Assembly: GCA_016936395.1 (NCBI GenBank)
Contig: JAFGXY010000072.1
Span: 1-49,315, forward strand
Origin: Paracoccaceae bacterium
Lineage (GTDB): Bacteria > Pseudomonadota > Alphaproteobacteria > Rhodobacterales > Rhodobacteraceae
Length of the DNA stretch: 49,315 nucleotides
Direction: 5' to 3'
In this document: positions 1 to 7,624 of the stretch, piece after piece
How positions within the stretch are numbered: position 1 is the stretch's first letter
How the letters are laid out: each line of letters opens with the position of its first letter
Position numbers and translations under genes: made by a program
The notes under the pieces: model-generated
Seen by the model: the letters and a program-made list of their open reading frames with translations, nothing else
What the model was told of the DNA's origin: nothing
Database searches by the model: none

Positions 1-417
1 GTCGCCGGGCTCGGCGCACTGGTGCTGGGATCGCAGTGGCTGGTCGAGGCCGCGGTCACGTTCGCGAAGTCGCTGGGCATCAGCGACCTGGTCATCGGCC
101 TGACCATCGTCGCCGTCGGCACCAGCCTGCCGGAACTGGCGACCAGCGTCATCGCCGCAATCCGAAAGCAAACCGAAATCGCCGTCGGGAACGTCATCGG
201 GTCAAACATCTTCAACATATTCTCGATCCTTGGCATCACTGCCCTGATCACGCCGATCCCCGCTGATCCGCGCTTTGCCAGCGCGGACATGCCTTGGGTC
301 GCCGGGGCTGCCATCGCGCTCACCTTGTTTGCCTTTGCGCTGCGCGGCGTGCCGCGACTGGCAGGGTTTGCCCTTCTGGCAACCTATGCAGGATATGTCG
401 CCCTGATGATGACCTGA
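1..417 (+). CDS. Calcium/sodium antiporter (CaCA family), C-terminal part
   Basis: The reading frame is open from base 1 to the TGA at 415-417, so the gene starts outside the window. The roughly 138 visible residues contain the second alpha-repeat typical of Na+/Ca2+ exchangers: GTSLPELATS followed by the ion-binding stretch GNVIGSNIFN. Two hydrophobic segments follow (around VAGAAIALTLFAFAL and AGFALLATYAGYVAL), which fits the last membrane helices of the YrbG/CaxA type. The protein would sit in the inner membrane and exchange Ca2+ or another cation against Na+ or H+. The exact ion cannot be read from this fragment. No clear intrinsic terminator follows; the next gene has its own promoter at 551. 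Confidence 0.85.
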   Translation, partial: VAGLGALVLGSQWLVEAAVTFAKSLGISDLVIGLTIVAVGTSLPELATSVIAAIRKQTEIAVGNVIGSNIFNIFSILGITALITPIPADPRFASADMPWVAGAAIALTLFAFALRGVPRLAGFALLATYAGYVALMMT

Positions 418-550
418 TACCGCACGGCCCGAGTCGCTTTTATGCGCCCCACAACACTTGGCTTTGCGAAAGTTATGGAAAAATCTCGCGCTCCGCAACT
501 TTTCTCAAGGTTTCACCCCATCCTGCGACACTTTCGATCCGCTTTTGCGG

Positions 551-579
551 TTGACGACCGCCTGATGCCACCATAGTTT
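551..579 (+). promoter_or_regulatory. Sigma70-like promoter of the ilvBN operon
   Basis: TTGACG at 551-556 is a near-consensus -35 box. It is followed by a 17-base spacer and TAGTTT at 574-579 as the -10 box. A start near base 586 would give a short leader that begins just before the leader peptide at 606. The position is right for transcription of the attenuator and ilvBN. The rest of 418-605 shows no gene. Confidence 0.6.
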
Positions 580-605
580 GCGCTCTGATAGCCATGGGGG
601 CGGCA

Positions 606-653
606 ATGCTGCACATTCTCGTCGTAGGGGTGATCAGGCGCATGGGCCGGTAA
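606..653 (+). CDS. ilvBN leader peptide (15 aa)
   Basis: A 15-codon ORF starts with ATG at 606 after a purine-rich GGGGGCGG, a usable ribosome binding site, and stops with TAA at 651. It encodes MLHILVVGVIRRMGR. Seven of the 15 residues are Leu, Ile or Val, in one block at codons 2-10. Those are the products controlled by the downstream acetolactate synthase genes. The ORF ends inside an RNA that can fold into alternative antiterminator and terminator stems. A leader peptide for ribosome-mediated attenuation is the natural reading: stalling on scarce branched-chain aminoacyl-tRNA would favour readthrough. The role is inferred from position, codon content and RNA complementarity. Confidence 0.75.
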   Translation: MLHILVVGVIRRMGR

Positions 654-708
654 CGGTTGACCAGCACAGGTTCCCATGCGCCCCCGGACACTCCGGGGGC
701 TTTTTGTT
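637..708 (+). promoter_or_regulatory. Transcription attenuator of ilvBN with antiterminator stem
   Basis: Bases 637-646 (GGCGCATGGG) are perfectly complementary to 673-682 (CCCATGCGCC). The 3' half of this 10-bp stem overlaps the left arm of the terminator at 680-688, so the two structures exclude each other. The 5' half lies in the last codons of the leader peptide (636-645). A ribosome reaching the stop at 651 would cover it and allow the terminator; one stalled on the Leu/Ile/Val block would leave more of it free. This is the architecture of amino-acid attenuators. Confidence 0.7.
680..708 (+). terminator. Intrinsic terminator of the ilv attenuator
   Basis: A perfect 9-bp stem pairs 680-688 with 692-700 around a CAC loop. 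It is followed at once by TTTTTGTT (701-708). It lies upstream of ilvB and downstream of the leader peptide, so it acts as a regulated premature terminator and not the end of a gene. Confidence 0.8.
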
Positions 709-735
709 GCGCGATGAAAGCGAAAGAGGCGGACG

Positions 736-2490
736 ATGACACAGACAATGACCGGCGCTCAGATGGTGGTGAAGGCCCTTCGGGATCAGGGCGTCGAGGT
801 TGTCTTCGGCTATCCCGGCGGGGCGGTGCTGCCGATCTATGACGAGATTTTCCAGCAAAACGACATCCGCCACATCCTTGTGCGCCATGAACAGGGCGCC
901 ATCCACATGGCCGAAGGCTATGCCCGCTCGACCGGCAAGGTCGGCGTGGCACTGGTGACCTCCGGCCCCGGTGCCACCAATGCGGTGACAGGTCTGGTCG
1001 ATGCGCTGATGGACAGCATCCCGCTGGTGGTGCTGACCGGCCAGGTGCCCACCTTCATGATCGGCACCGATGGCTTTCAGGAAGCCGACACCGTGGGCAT
1101 CACCCGGCCCTGCACCAAGATGAACTGGCTGGTCAAGGATACCGCGAAACTGTCGGAAACCATTCACCTCGCCTTTCACGTCGCCAAATCCGGCCGCCCC
1201 GGCCCGGTGCTGATCGACATTCCGAAAGACGTGCAATTTGCCGATGCCGACTATGTGGCAAAGGAAAAGATCAAGGTTTCACATTACCAGCCCAAGCTGA
1301 AGGGCGATATCGACCAGATCACCCGGCTGGTCGAGATGATCGAGACCGCCGAGCGCCCGATCCTTTATACCGGCGGCGGCGTCATCAACTCTGGCCCTGC
1401 CGCCAGCCAATTGTTGCGCGAACTGGCCGAGGCGACCGGCTTTCCGGTCACCTCGACCCTGATGGGCCTTGGCGCCTATCCGGCATCCGGCAAGAACTGG
1501 CTGGGCATGCTGGGTATGCACGGGCTCTATGAGGCCAATCTGGCGATGCACGGCTGCGATCTGATGATCAACATCGGCGCGCGCTTTGACGACCGCATCA
1601 CCGGCCGGGTCAAGGATTTCTCGCCAAACTCGAAAAAGGCCCATATCGACATTGACGCGTCGTCAATCAACAAGGTGGTGCATGTCGATGTGCCGATCCT
1701 TGGCGATGTCGGGCATGTGCTGGAAGACCTGCTGCGGATCTGGAAATCGCGGGGCCGAAAGGTCAACAAGGCCGGCCTTGCCGCGTGGTGGAAGCAGATC
1801 AATGACTGGCGGGCGGTCAAATGCCTGACCTACAAGCCCTCCACCACCACCATCAAACCGCAATATGCGCTGGAACGGCTGGAAGCCCTGACCAAGGGCA
1901 TGGACCGCTACATCACCACCGAAGTCGGCCAGCACCAGATGTGGGCGGCGCAATTTCTGGGCTTTGAAGCGCCCAACCGCTGGATGACCAGCGGCGGCCT
2001 TGGCACCATGGGCTATGGCCTGCCCGCCAGCATCGGCGTGCAGATCGCCCACCCCGAGGCGCTGGTGATCAACGTCGCGGGTGAGGCGTCCTGGCTGATG
2101 AACATGCAAGAAATGGGCACCGCCATGCAGTTCCGCGCGCCGGTCAAGCAGTTCATCCTGAACAACGAACGCCTTGGCATGGTGCGCCAATGGCAGGAAC
2201 TGCTGCACGGCGAGCGCTATTCGCAATCCTGGTCAGAAAGCCTACCCGATTTCGTCAAGCTGGCCGAGGCTTTCGGCTGCAAGGGTATTCAGTGCAAGGA
2301 CCCCAAGGATCTGGATGACGCTATCATGGAGATGATCCGCTATGACGGCCCGGTGATCTTTGACTGCCTTGTCGAAAAGCACGAAAACTGCTTCCCGATG
2401 ATCCCGTCGGGCAAACCGCATAACGAGATGCTTCTTGGCGACGCCGATACTCAAGGCGTGATCGGGGCCAAGGGCGCTGTGCTGGTGTGA
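736..2490 (+). CDS. ilvB: Acetolactate synthase large (catalytic) subunit
   Basis: This 584-residue thiamine-diphosphate enzyme condenses two pyruvates to acetolactate, or pyruvate plus 2-oxobutyrate to acetohydroxybutyrate, the first common step of branched-chain amino acid synthesis. The N-terminal TPP domain shows GYPGGAVLPIYD and the catalytic Glu52 in RHEQGAIHMAEGYAR. A central FAD-type domain and a C-terminal TPP-binding domain follow. The length is normal for the family. The start at 736 follows a purine-rich AAAGAGGCGG. One oddity: in the C-terminal TPP/Mg motif the usual Asp of GDxS is Glu450 (GEASWLMN). The regulatory subunit ilvN lies 74 bases downstream, and the pair is controlled by the attenuator upstream. 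Confidence 0.96.
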   Translation: MTQTMTGAQMVVKALRDQGVEVVFGYPGGAVLPIYDEIFQQNDIRHILVRHEQGAIHMAEGYARSTGKVGVALVTSGPGATNAVTGLVDALMDSIPLVVLTGQVPTFMIGTDGFQEADTVGITRPCTKMNWLVKDTAKLSETIHLAFHVAKSGRPGPVLIDIPKDVQFADADYVAKEKIKVSHYQPKLKGDIDQITRLVEMIETAERPILYTGGGVINSGPAASQLLRELAEATGFPVTSTLMGLGAYPASGKNWLGMLGMHGLYEANLAMHGCDLMINIGARFDDRITGRVKDFSPNSKKAHIDIDASSINKVVHVDVPILGDVGHVLEDLLRIWKSRGRKVNKAGLAAWWKQINDWRAVKCLTYKPSTTTIKPQYALERLEALTKGMDRYITTEVGQHQMWAAQFLGFEAPNRWMTSGGLGTMGYGLPASIGVQIAHPEALVINVAGEASWLMNMQEMGTAMQFRAPVKQFILNNERLGMVRQWQELLHGERYSQSWSESLPDFVKLAEAFGCKGIQCKDPKDLDDAIMEMIRYDGPVIFDCLVEKHENCFPMIPSGKPHNEMLLGDADTQGVIGAKGAVLV

Positions 2491-2506
2491 TCTGCTGCTG
2501 CACGCC

Positions 2507-2551
2507 CCGGGGGCTTTGCCCCCGGACCCCCAGGGTATTTTAACCAAGAGG
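2507..2551 (+). repeat. Dispersed palindromic intergenic repeat, copy 1 (ilvB-ilvN gap)
   Basis: A perfect 8-bp hairpin, CCGGGGGC-TTT-GCCCCCGG (2507-2525), is followed by GGGTATTTT and AACCAAGAGG (2533-2551). The complement of the latter, CCTCTTGGTT, resembles sequences at 16881, 16950 and 27004. The hairpin stem is identical to that at 37796-37814. It lies in the 74-base gap between ilvB and ilvN, where it could modulate the ratio of the two subunits. That role is only a suggestion. Confidence 0.55.
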
Positions 2552-2564
2552 AAAGGGCAGGCCC

Positions 2565-3125
2565 ATGTCGCCGCTCAATATCAAGAAGGGCTCCACCAGC
2601 CATTCAGCCTATGACCTGCGCGACCCCTATGCCGATGTGAGCGAGGCGCATACGCTGGCGGTGATCGTCGACAACGAGGCCGGGGTGCTGGCGCGGGTGA
2701 TCGGGCTGTTTTCGGGCCGGGGCTACAACATCGACAGCCTGACCGTCGCGGAAGTGGACCATACCGGGCATCTGAGCCGGATCACCATTGTCACCCATGG
2801 CACGCCGCAGGTGATTACCCAGATCAAGGCGCTGCTGGCCCGCATGGTGCCGGTGCGTGCCGTGCATGACCTGACCGAGGCAGGCCCCAGCGTGCAGCGC
2901 GAACTGGCGCTGTTCAAGGTGGCAGGCAAGGGCGAGCACCGGATCGAAGCCCTGCGGCTGGCCGAGATCTTCCGCGCGCATGTGGTGGACAGCACGCTGG
3001 AATCCTTCGTGTTCGAGATGACCGGCACGCCGGAAAAGATCGACAGCTTTGCCGAGTTGATGCGCCCCTTGGGCTTGCGCGAAATTGCCCGCACCGGGGT
3101 GGCCGCCCTGTCGCGCGGGGCGTGA
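2565..3125 (+). CDS. ilvN: Acetolactate synthase small (regulatory) subunit
   Basis: This 186-residue regulatory subunit activates IlvB and confers feedback inhibition by valine. An N-terminal ACT domain is clear: HTLAVIVDNEAGVLARVIGLFSGRGYNIDSLTVAEVDH. It is followed by the C-terminal domain typical of IlvH/IlvN (RELALFKVAGKGEHRIEALRLAEIFRAHVVD). The gene starts after AGGAAAGGG, a good ribosome binding site, and is transcribed with ilvB. Length and domain order are normal. The long form with the C-terminal domain is often called ilvH; I use ilvN for the partner of ilvB. Confidence 0.95.
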   Translation: MSPLNIKKGSTSHSAYDLRDPYADVSEAHTLAVIVDNEAGVLARVIGLFSGRGYNIDSLTVAEVDHTGHLSRITIVTHGTPQVITQIKALLARMVPVRAVHDLTEAGPSVQRELALFKVAGKGEHRIEALRLAEIFRAHVVDSTLESFVFEMTGTPEKIDSFAELMRPLGLREIARTGVAALSRGA

Positions 3126-3134
3126 TCCGGCAAA

Positions 3135-3160
3135 GGCGGGGCACTACCGAAGACCCCGCC
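3135..3160 (-). terminator. Hairpin between convergent ilvN and enoyl-CoA hydratase genes
   Basis: GGCGGGG at 3135-3141 pairs with CCCCGCC at 3154-3160 across a 12-base loop. On the minus strand the stem is followed by TTTG, a short T run. The position between two converging genes suits a terminator for the minus-strand gene, perhaps for both, but the T tract is weak. Confidence 0.4.
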
Positions 3161-3177
3161 AACGTCTGGAAAGCCGC

Positions 3178-3954
3178 TTACCGCCCTTCAAACCGGGCGG
3201 GTCGCTTGTCCAGAAAGGCCACGACACCTTCCATGAAGTCGCGGGTCTGGCCGCAGCCGCCTTGCAACTGCGCCTCAAGCGACAGTTGCGCCTCAAGATC
3301 ATTGGCCGAACTTTGCCGCAGGGCCTGTTTGACAGCGCGATAAGCCACCGTCGGCCCTTGGGCCAGCGCTTCGGCCCGACCAGCGACATGGGCGGCAAAT
3401 TCGGCGTCCGGGATCGCTTCCCAGATCATGCCCCAGTCGGCAGCCTGGCGGGCGCTGACCTTATCGGCAAACAGCATCGCCCCCATGGCGCGGGCAAAGC
3501 CCACCTGACGCGGCAGCCAAAAGGTGCCACCGGCATCGGGCATCAACCCGATCCGGGTGAAGGCCTGGATGAAGCTTGCGCTTTCGGTGGCGATCACCAC
3601 ATCACAGGCCAGCGCCAGGTTGGCGCCCGCCCCGGCCGCCGCCCCGTTCACCGCTGCAATCGTCGGCACCGGACAGTCGATGATCGCGCGGATCAGCGGC
3701 TCATATTCGTCGCGCAGGGTGCGTTCCAGATCGATCTCGGCAATCCGGGCCCTGTCGCCCAGATCCTGACCCGAGCAGAACGCCCGGCCCTGCCCGGTCA
3801 GCACGATCACCCGAGCGGTTTGTCCGGCGTGACGCAGCGCGTCCAGCAGCTCGGCCCGCATCTGGGTGGACAGCGCGTTCATCACCTGGGGCCGGTTCAG
3901 CGCGATGGTGGCAACGCCACCCGCTTCGGTGGTGGTCAGTGTTGCATAATTCAT
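3178..3954 (-). CDS. Enoyl-CoA hydratase/isomerase family protein, PaaG-like
   Basis: This 258-residue crotonase-fold protein would hydrate or isomerise an enoyl-CoA thioester in the cytoplasm. The oxyanion-hole segments are visible: AFCSGQDLGD near residue 60 and NGAAAGAGANLALACDVVIA near residue 105. The GQDLGD form and Asp in the active-site strand (GLMPDAGGTFWLPR) resemble phenylacetate-pathway isomerases (PaaG/PaaB), but no other phenylacetate gene is nearby, so the substrate is open. The start at 3954 follows an AGGGGGG on the minus strand. The gene lies 69 bases downstream of ccmH and may be transcribed with it, although its function is unrelated. Confidence 0.85.
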   Translation of the reverse strand: MNYATLTTTEAGGVATIALNRPQVMNALSTQMRAELLDALRHAGQTARVIVLTGQGRAFCSGQDLGDRARIAEIDLERTLRDEYEPLIRAIIDCPVPTIAAVNGAAAGAGANLALACDVVIATESASFIQAFTRIGLMPDAGGTFWLPRQVGFARAMGAMLFADKVSARQAADWGMIWEAIPDAEFAAHVAGRAEALAQGPTVAYRAVKQALRQSSANDLEAQLSLEAQLQGGCGQTRDFMEGVVAFLDKRPARFEGR

Positions 3955-4023
3955 GGCATCCCCCCTGCGCGTGCAGGGTTCAGACTACCCGCCGCTTGCC
4001 GCAAGGAAAGGCCAAACGCAGCG

Positions 4024-4482
4024 TCACTTCTGCATCAGGTCGCGCAGACGGGCCTCTTCATCGGCCGACAGGCCGGCCTCGACAGCCGGGGCCTGCCCGC
4101 GCCGCCGCACATAGACCGCCGCCACCACACCGCCCATCAGCAACAGCGCCGGTCCCGCCAGCCACAGGATCAGGTTGGCCCCGTTGGCCTGCGGGTTGAA
4201 CAGCACAAACTCGCCGTAACGGGTCACGACAAAGTCGATCACCTGGGCATCATCATCGCCCGCCATGATCCGTTCGCGCACCACGAGGCGCAGGTCGCGG
4301 CTGATCGCGGCATTGCTGTCGTCGATCGATTCGCCCTGACAGACCGGGCAGCGCAGGTTGCGGCTGATGCTGCGGGCGCGGGCTTCCAGTGCCGGGTCAG
4401 CCAACACCTCATCGGGTTGCACCGCAAAGGCCGGAGCGACGGGGGCAAGACACAGCGCCAAGGCCAGCACAATGCGCTTCAT
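4024..4482 (-). CDS. ccmH: Cytochrome c maturation protein CcmH (thiol-reducing subunit)
   Basis: This 152-residue protein has an N-terminal signal peptide (MKRIVLALALCLAPVAPAFA), the hallmark LRCPVCQ motif with its redox-active CxxC, and a C-terminal membrane anchor (LILWLAGPALLLMGGVVAAVYV). CcmH (Ccl2/CycL) keeps the apocytochrome CxxCH thiols reduced and works with CcmF to attach haem in the periplasm. I chose the ATG at 4482 because it gives the signal peptide and lies 5 bases after the ccmF stop. A longer frame from 4608 would overlap ccmF and lacks a sensible N terminus. The c-type cytochromes SoxX and SoxA at the far end of the window are plausible clients. Confidence 0.93.
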   Translation of the reverse strand: MKRIVLALALCLAPVAPAFAVQPDEVLADPALEARARSISRNLRCPVCQGESIDDSNAAISRDLRLVVRERIMAGDDDAQVIDFVVTRYGEFVLFNPQANGANLILWLAGPALLLMGGVVAAVYVRRRGQAPAVEAGLSADEEARLRDLMQK

Positions 4483-4487
4483 CGCTG

Positions 4488-6467
4488 TCACTCCGCCGGC
4501 ATGGCATTGGGTGCTGCGGCGCGACGGCTGGCCCCGGCGGCCACCCGATAGCGCCGGTCCGACAGGCTGAGGAAACCACCGAACGCCATGATCAGCACGC
4601 CGCCCCACAGCCAGTTGGCAAACGGCTCGATATACGACCGCACCGCCCAGCCACCCCCCGCCTGCGGATCCCCGATCACCAGATAGATGTCGCGCAAAAA
4701 GCCATAGTCGATGGCGGCCTCGGTCGTCGGCATCGCCTGCACCGGATAGACCCGCTTTTCCGGCTGCAAGGTGGCGACCAGACGATCACCACGCCGCACC
4801 TCCATGGTGGCAAGAGTGGTGTAATAGTTCGGCCCCTGGGTCTGCTCGACCTTGGTGAGCGTCACCTGATAATCGCCAATCGGGAAACTGCCGCCTTCGG
4901 GCACCACGCGGATATCTTCCACCTTCCACGCCAGCATGGCGCAGACCGCGAAGATGGTGATGCCAAGCCCGGCATGCGCTGTGGTCTTGCCCCAGTCGGC
5001 GCGGGGCAGACGGGTCAGGCGCGCCAAACGGCCGCCAATCGGCCCGCGCCCGGTGCGGCTCCACAGATCGACCAGAGTGCCGAACACCACCCAGATGCCC
5101 AACACCACGCCCACCGGACCCAAGGCCGTGCGCCCGGTCTGCATCGACCAGACCAGCACGCCAACGGCAAAGGCCAGCACCGCCACCGGGATCAGAGGGC
5201 GCAAGCTTTGCCGCACAAGGCCACGCTTCCACGGCATCGTCGCACCAATCGGCAGGATCAGTGCCAGCCCGACAAAAAACGGCGAAAAGGCAGCGTTGAA
5301 GAACGGCTCACCGACGCTCAGCTTGCGGTCAAAGAACAACTCGGCCAGCAGCGGCCAGATCGTGCCGATGAACACCACGAAGGCCGACACCGAAAGCAGC
5401 AGGTTGTTGGCCACCAGCGCACTTTCGCGACTGACCATGGCGAATACACCCTTGGCCTCCATCGCTCCGGCACGGAAGGCAAACAGCATCAGTGCGCCGC
5501 CCATGAACACCGCCAGAATCAGCAAGATGAACACGCCCCGTTCCGGGTCACTCGCGAAGGAGTGGACCGAGGTGATGACGCCCGAGCGCACAATAAAGGT
5601 GCCGATCAGCGAAAAGCCAAACGCCATGATCGCCAGCAGAATCGTCCAGGCTTTCAGGTTTTCGCGCTTTTCAACCACAATCGCACTGTGCAGCAGCGCT
5701 GCCGCAAGCAGCCAAGGCATCAGCGAGGCATTCTCGACCGGATCCCAGAACCAGAACCCGCCCCAGCCAAGTTCGTAATACGCCCACCACGAACCCAGAC
5801 CGATGCCAATAGTCAGGAAAATCCAGGCGGCCAGCGTCCAGGGCCGCACCCAGCGGCCCCAGGCGGCATCGACCCGGCCTTCGATCAGCGCAGCAACGGC
5901 AAAGGAAAACGCCATCGAAAGCCCGACATAGCCCAGATACAGGAACGGCGGGTGAAACGCCAAGCCGGGGTCTTGCAGCAAGGGGTTCAGGTCGCGCCCG
6001 TCAAGCGGCGGCTCGGCCAGACGCAGGAACGGATTCGAGGTGAACAGCATGAAGGCCAGAAACGCGAGGCCAATCATGCCCTGCACCCCGATCACCCGCG
6101 CCTTCAGCGTTGGCGGCAGGTTGCCGCCAAACCACGCGGCACAGGCCCCGAACAGCGCAAGGATCAAGGACCACAGCAAGAGCGACCCCTCATGGTTGCC
6201 CCAGACACCCGACACCTTGTAGAGCATCGGCTTGAGGGTGTGCGAGTTCTGCACCACCAGAGACAGCGAAAAGTCCGACACCACAAAGGCATAGGTCAGC
6301 GCGGCAAAGCTGGCAGCCACCAGCAGAAACTGGATGATCGCCGCAGGTTCGGCCAAGGCCATCAGCGCGGTGTTGCGCCGGTAAGCCCCCCACATCGGCA
6401 GCGTGGATTGCACAAAGGCCACGGCCAGCGCCAGTACCAATGCAAAATGGCCAAACTCTACGATCAT
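4488..6467 (-). CDS. ccmF: Cytochrome c haem lyase subunit CcmF
   Basis: This polytopic inner-membrane protein has 659 residues, the usual CcmF length. It takes haem from CcmE and ligates it to apocytochrome c together with CcmH. The tryptophan-rich WWD haem-handling motif is present (WGGFWFWDPVENASLMPW), with many hydrophobic segments and a large periplasmic loop before the last helix. The ATG at 6467 is preceded by GGGGGG and starts MIVEFGHFALVLALA, a normal first membrane helix. The frame is open up to 6617, but the extra 50 residues look like untranslated leader. The ccmF-ccmH order is conserved. ccmE and ccmI are not in the window. Confidence 0.95.
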   Translation of the reverse strand: MIVEFGHFALVLALAVAFVQSTLPMWGAYRRNTALMALAEPAAIIQFLLVAASFAALTYAFVVSDFSLSLVVQNSHTLKPMLYKVSGVWGNHEGSLLLWSLILALFGACAAWFGGNLPPTLKARVIGVQGMIGLAFLAFMLFTSNPFLRLAEPPLDGRDLNPLLQDPGLAFHPPFLYLGYVGLSMAFSFAVAALIEGRVDAAWGRWVRPWTLAAWIFLTIGIGLGSWWAYYELGWGGFWFWDPVENASLMPWLLAAALLHSAIVVEKRENLKAWTILLAIMAFGFSLIGTFIVRSGVITSVHSFASDPERGVFILLILAVFMGGALMLFAFRAGAMEAKGVFAMVSRESALVANNLLLSVSAFVVFIGTIWPLLAELFFDRKLSVGEPFFNAAFSPFFVGLALILPIGATMPWKRGLVRQSLRPLIPVAVLAFAVGVLVWSMQTGRTALGPVGVVLGIWVVFGTLVDLWSRTGRGPIGGRLARLTRLPRADWGKTTAHAGLGITIFAVCAMLAWKVEDIRVVPEGGSFPIGDYQVTLTKVEQTQGPNYYTTLATMEVRRGDRLVATLQPEKRVYPVQAMPTTEAAIDYGFLRDIYLVIGDPQAGGGWAVRSYIEPFANWLWGGVLIMAFGGFLSLSDRRYRVAAGASRRAAAPNAMPAE

Positions 6468-6637
6468 GCGAACCCCCCGATTTGGAACCAGTCTAAGCAT
6501 AAATATCTGACGACGCCATGGGATGCGTGCCTTGGTCGCATTCACGGATACGGCATTTTGCGGCGTTTGCAAAAGGGGTCGCATCGGCGCCGACATTGCG
6601 CAATGCTGACGGCGCACACAACAGGACAGGGATCACC

Positions 6638-7561
6638 ATGCCCAACACCATTCTGATCGGCGCGCCGATTGATGCAGGCCAGCGCCGAGCCGGCTGTCTG
6701 ATGGGGCCTGCCGCTTACCGCGTGGCGGGTCTGGCGCAGCTGATCGCCGATCTGGGGCACGGGGTGGACGATTGGGGCGATCTGGCCTGCCCGGTGGTGG
6801 CGCCCCCCCCCTGCCCCAACCCGGCGGTGCATTCGCTGGCCGAGGTGCTGGGCTGGACCCAGATCCTGTCGGACAAGGTCGATGACGCGCTGACCGCGGG
6901 CGGGCTGCCGATCATCATGGGCGGCGATCATTCGCTGGCGCTGGGGTCGGTTGCCGGGGCCGCCGCCTATGCCAGCCGCACGGGCCGCCCGCTGTTCTTG
7001 TTGTGGCTGGATGCCCACAGCGATTTTCACACGCCCTTGACCACAACAACCGGCAACCTGCATGGCACGCCCGTCGCCTATATCGCCGGGCGTAGCGGGT
7101 TTGAGGCCTTTGCGCCCTTCCCCGCGCCCATTCCGGCCGACCGCATCTGCCTGTTCGGCATCCGCTCGGTTGACCCTGCCGAACATGCCGCACTCCTGGA
7201 CCATGACATCGCCATCAATGACATGCGGGTGCTGGACGAATTGGGCGTCGTCGCCCCGTTGCGCAGTTTTCTGAACCAGGTCGCGGCGGCGCAGGGCATG
7301 CTGCACGTCTCGCTGGATGTCGATTTTCTTGACCCTTCGATTGCACCCGCCGTTGGCACCACGGTTCCCGGCGGCACCACCTTCCGCGAGGCGCATTTGG
7401 TGATGGAACTGCTGCACGAAAGCGGCCTTGTCACCAGCCTTGATCTGGTCGAGTTGAACCCGTTTCTGGATGACCGCGGCATGACCGCACGGTTGATGGT
7501 CGATCTGGTCGGCAGCCTGATGGGCAAAAAGGTGTTCGACCGGCCGACACGGGCCAAATAG
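6638..7561 (+). CDS. rocF: Arginase
   Basis: This 307-residue ureohydrolase would cleave arginine to ornithine and urea using a dimanganese centre. The metal-binding motifs appear in order: GGDHSLALGSV near residue 91, DAHSDFHTP near 125 with GNLHGTPVA following, DVDFLDPSIAP near 227, and the C-terminal SLDLVELNPFLD. The GNLHG and DVDFLDP forms favour arginase over agmatinase. The ATG at 6638 follows GGACAGGGA. The gene is divergent from ccmF across a 170-base gap. A run of nine C bases lies inside the coding region at 6803-6811 (residues VAPPPCPN). The gene symbol is by analogy with the arginase family. Confidence 0.88.
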   Translation: MPNTILIGAPIDAGQRRAGCLMGPAAYRVAGLAQLIADLGHGVDDWGDLACPVVAPPPCPNPAVHSLAEVLGWTQILSDKVDDALTAGGLPIIMGGDHSLALGSVAGAAAYASRTGRPLFLLWLDAHSDFHTPLTTTTGNLHGTPVAYIAGRSGFEAFAPFPAPIPADRICLFGIRSVDPAEHAALLDHDIAINDMRVLDELGVVAPLRSFLNQVAAAQGMLHVSLDVDFLDPSIAPAVGTTVPGGTTFREAHLVMELLHESGLVTSLDLVELNPFLDDRGMTARLMVDLVGSLMGKKVFDRPTRAK

Positions 7562-7624
7562 CAGACGGTTTGTGCCGCAGGGTGCAGATCCCTAACATCC
7601 CGACACCATTGCCAAGAGTGCCCG

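Noticed and set aside
4389..6656. A 755-codon open frame on the plus strand opposite ccmF and ccmH
   Set aside because: Its product is rich in Arg, Gln, His and Pro with no domain, and the minus strand encodes clear CcmF and CcmH. Long antisense frames are common in GC-rich codon-biased genes.
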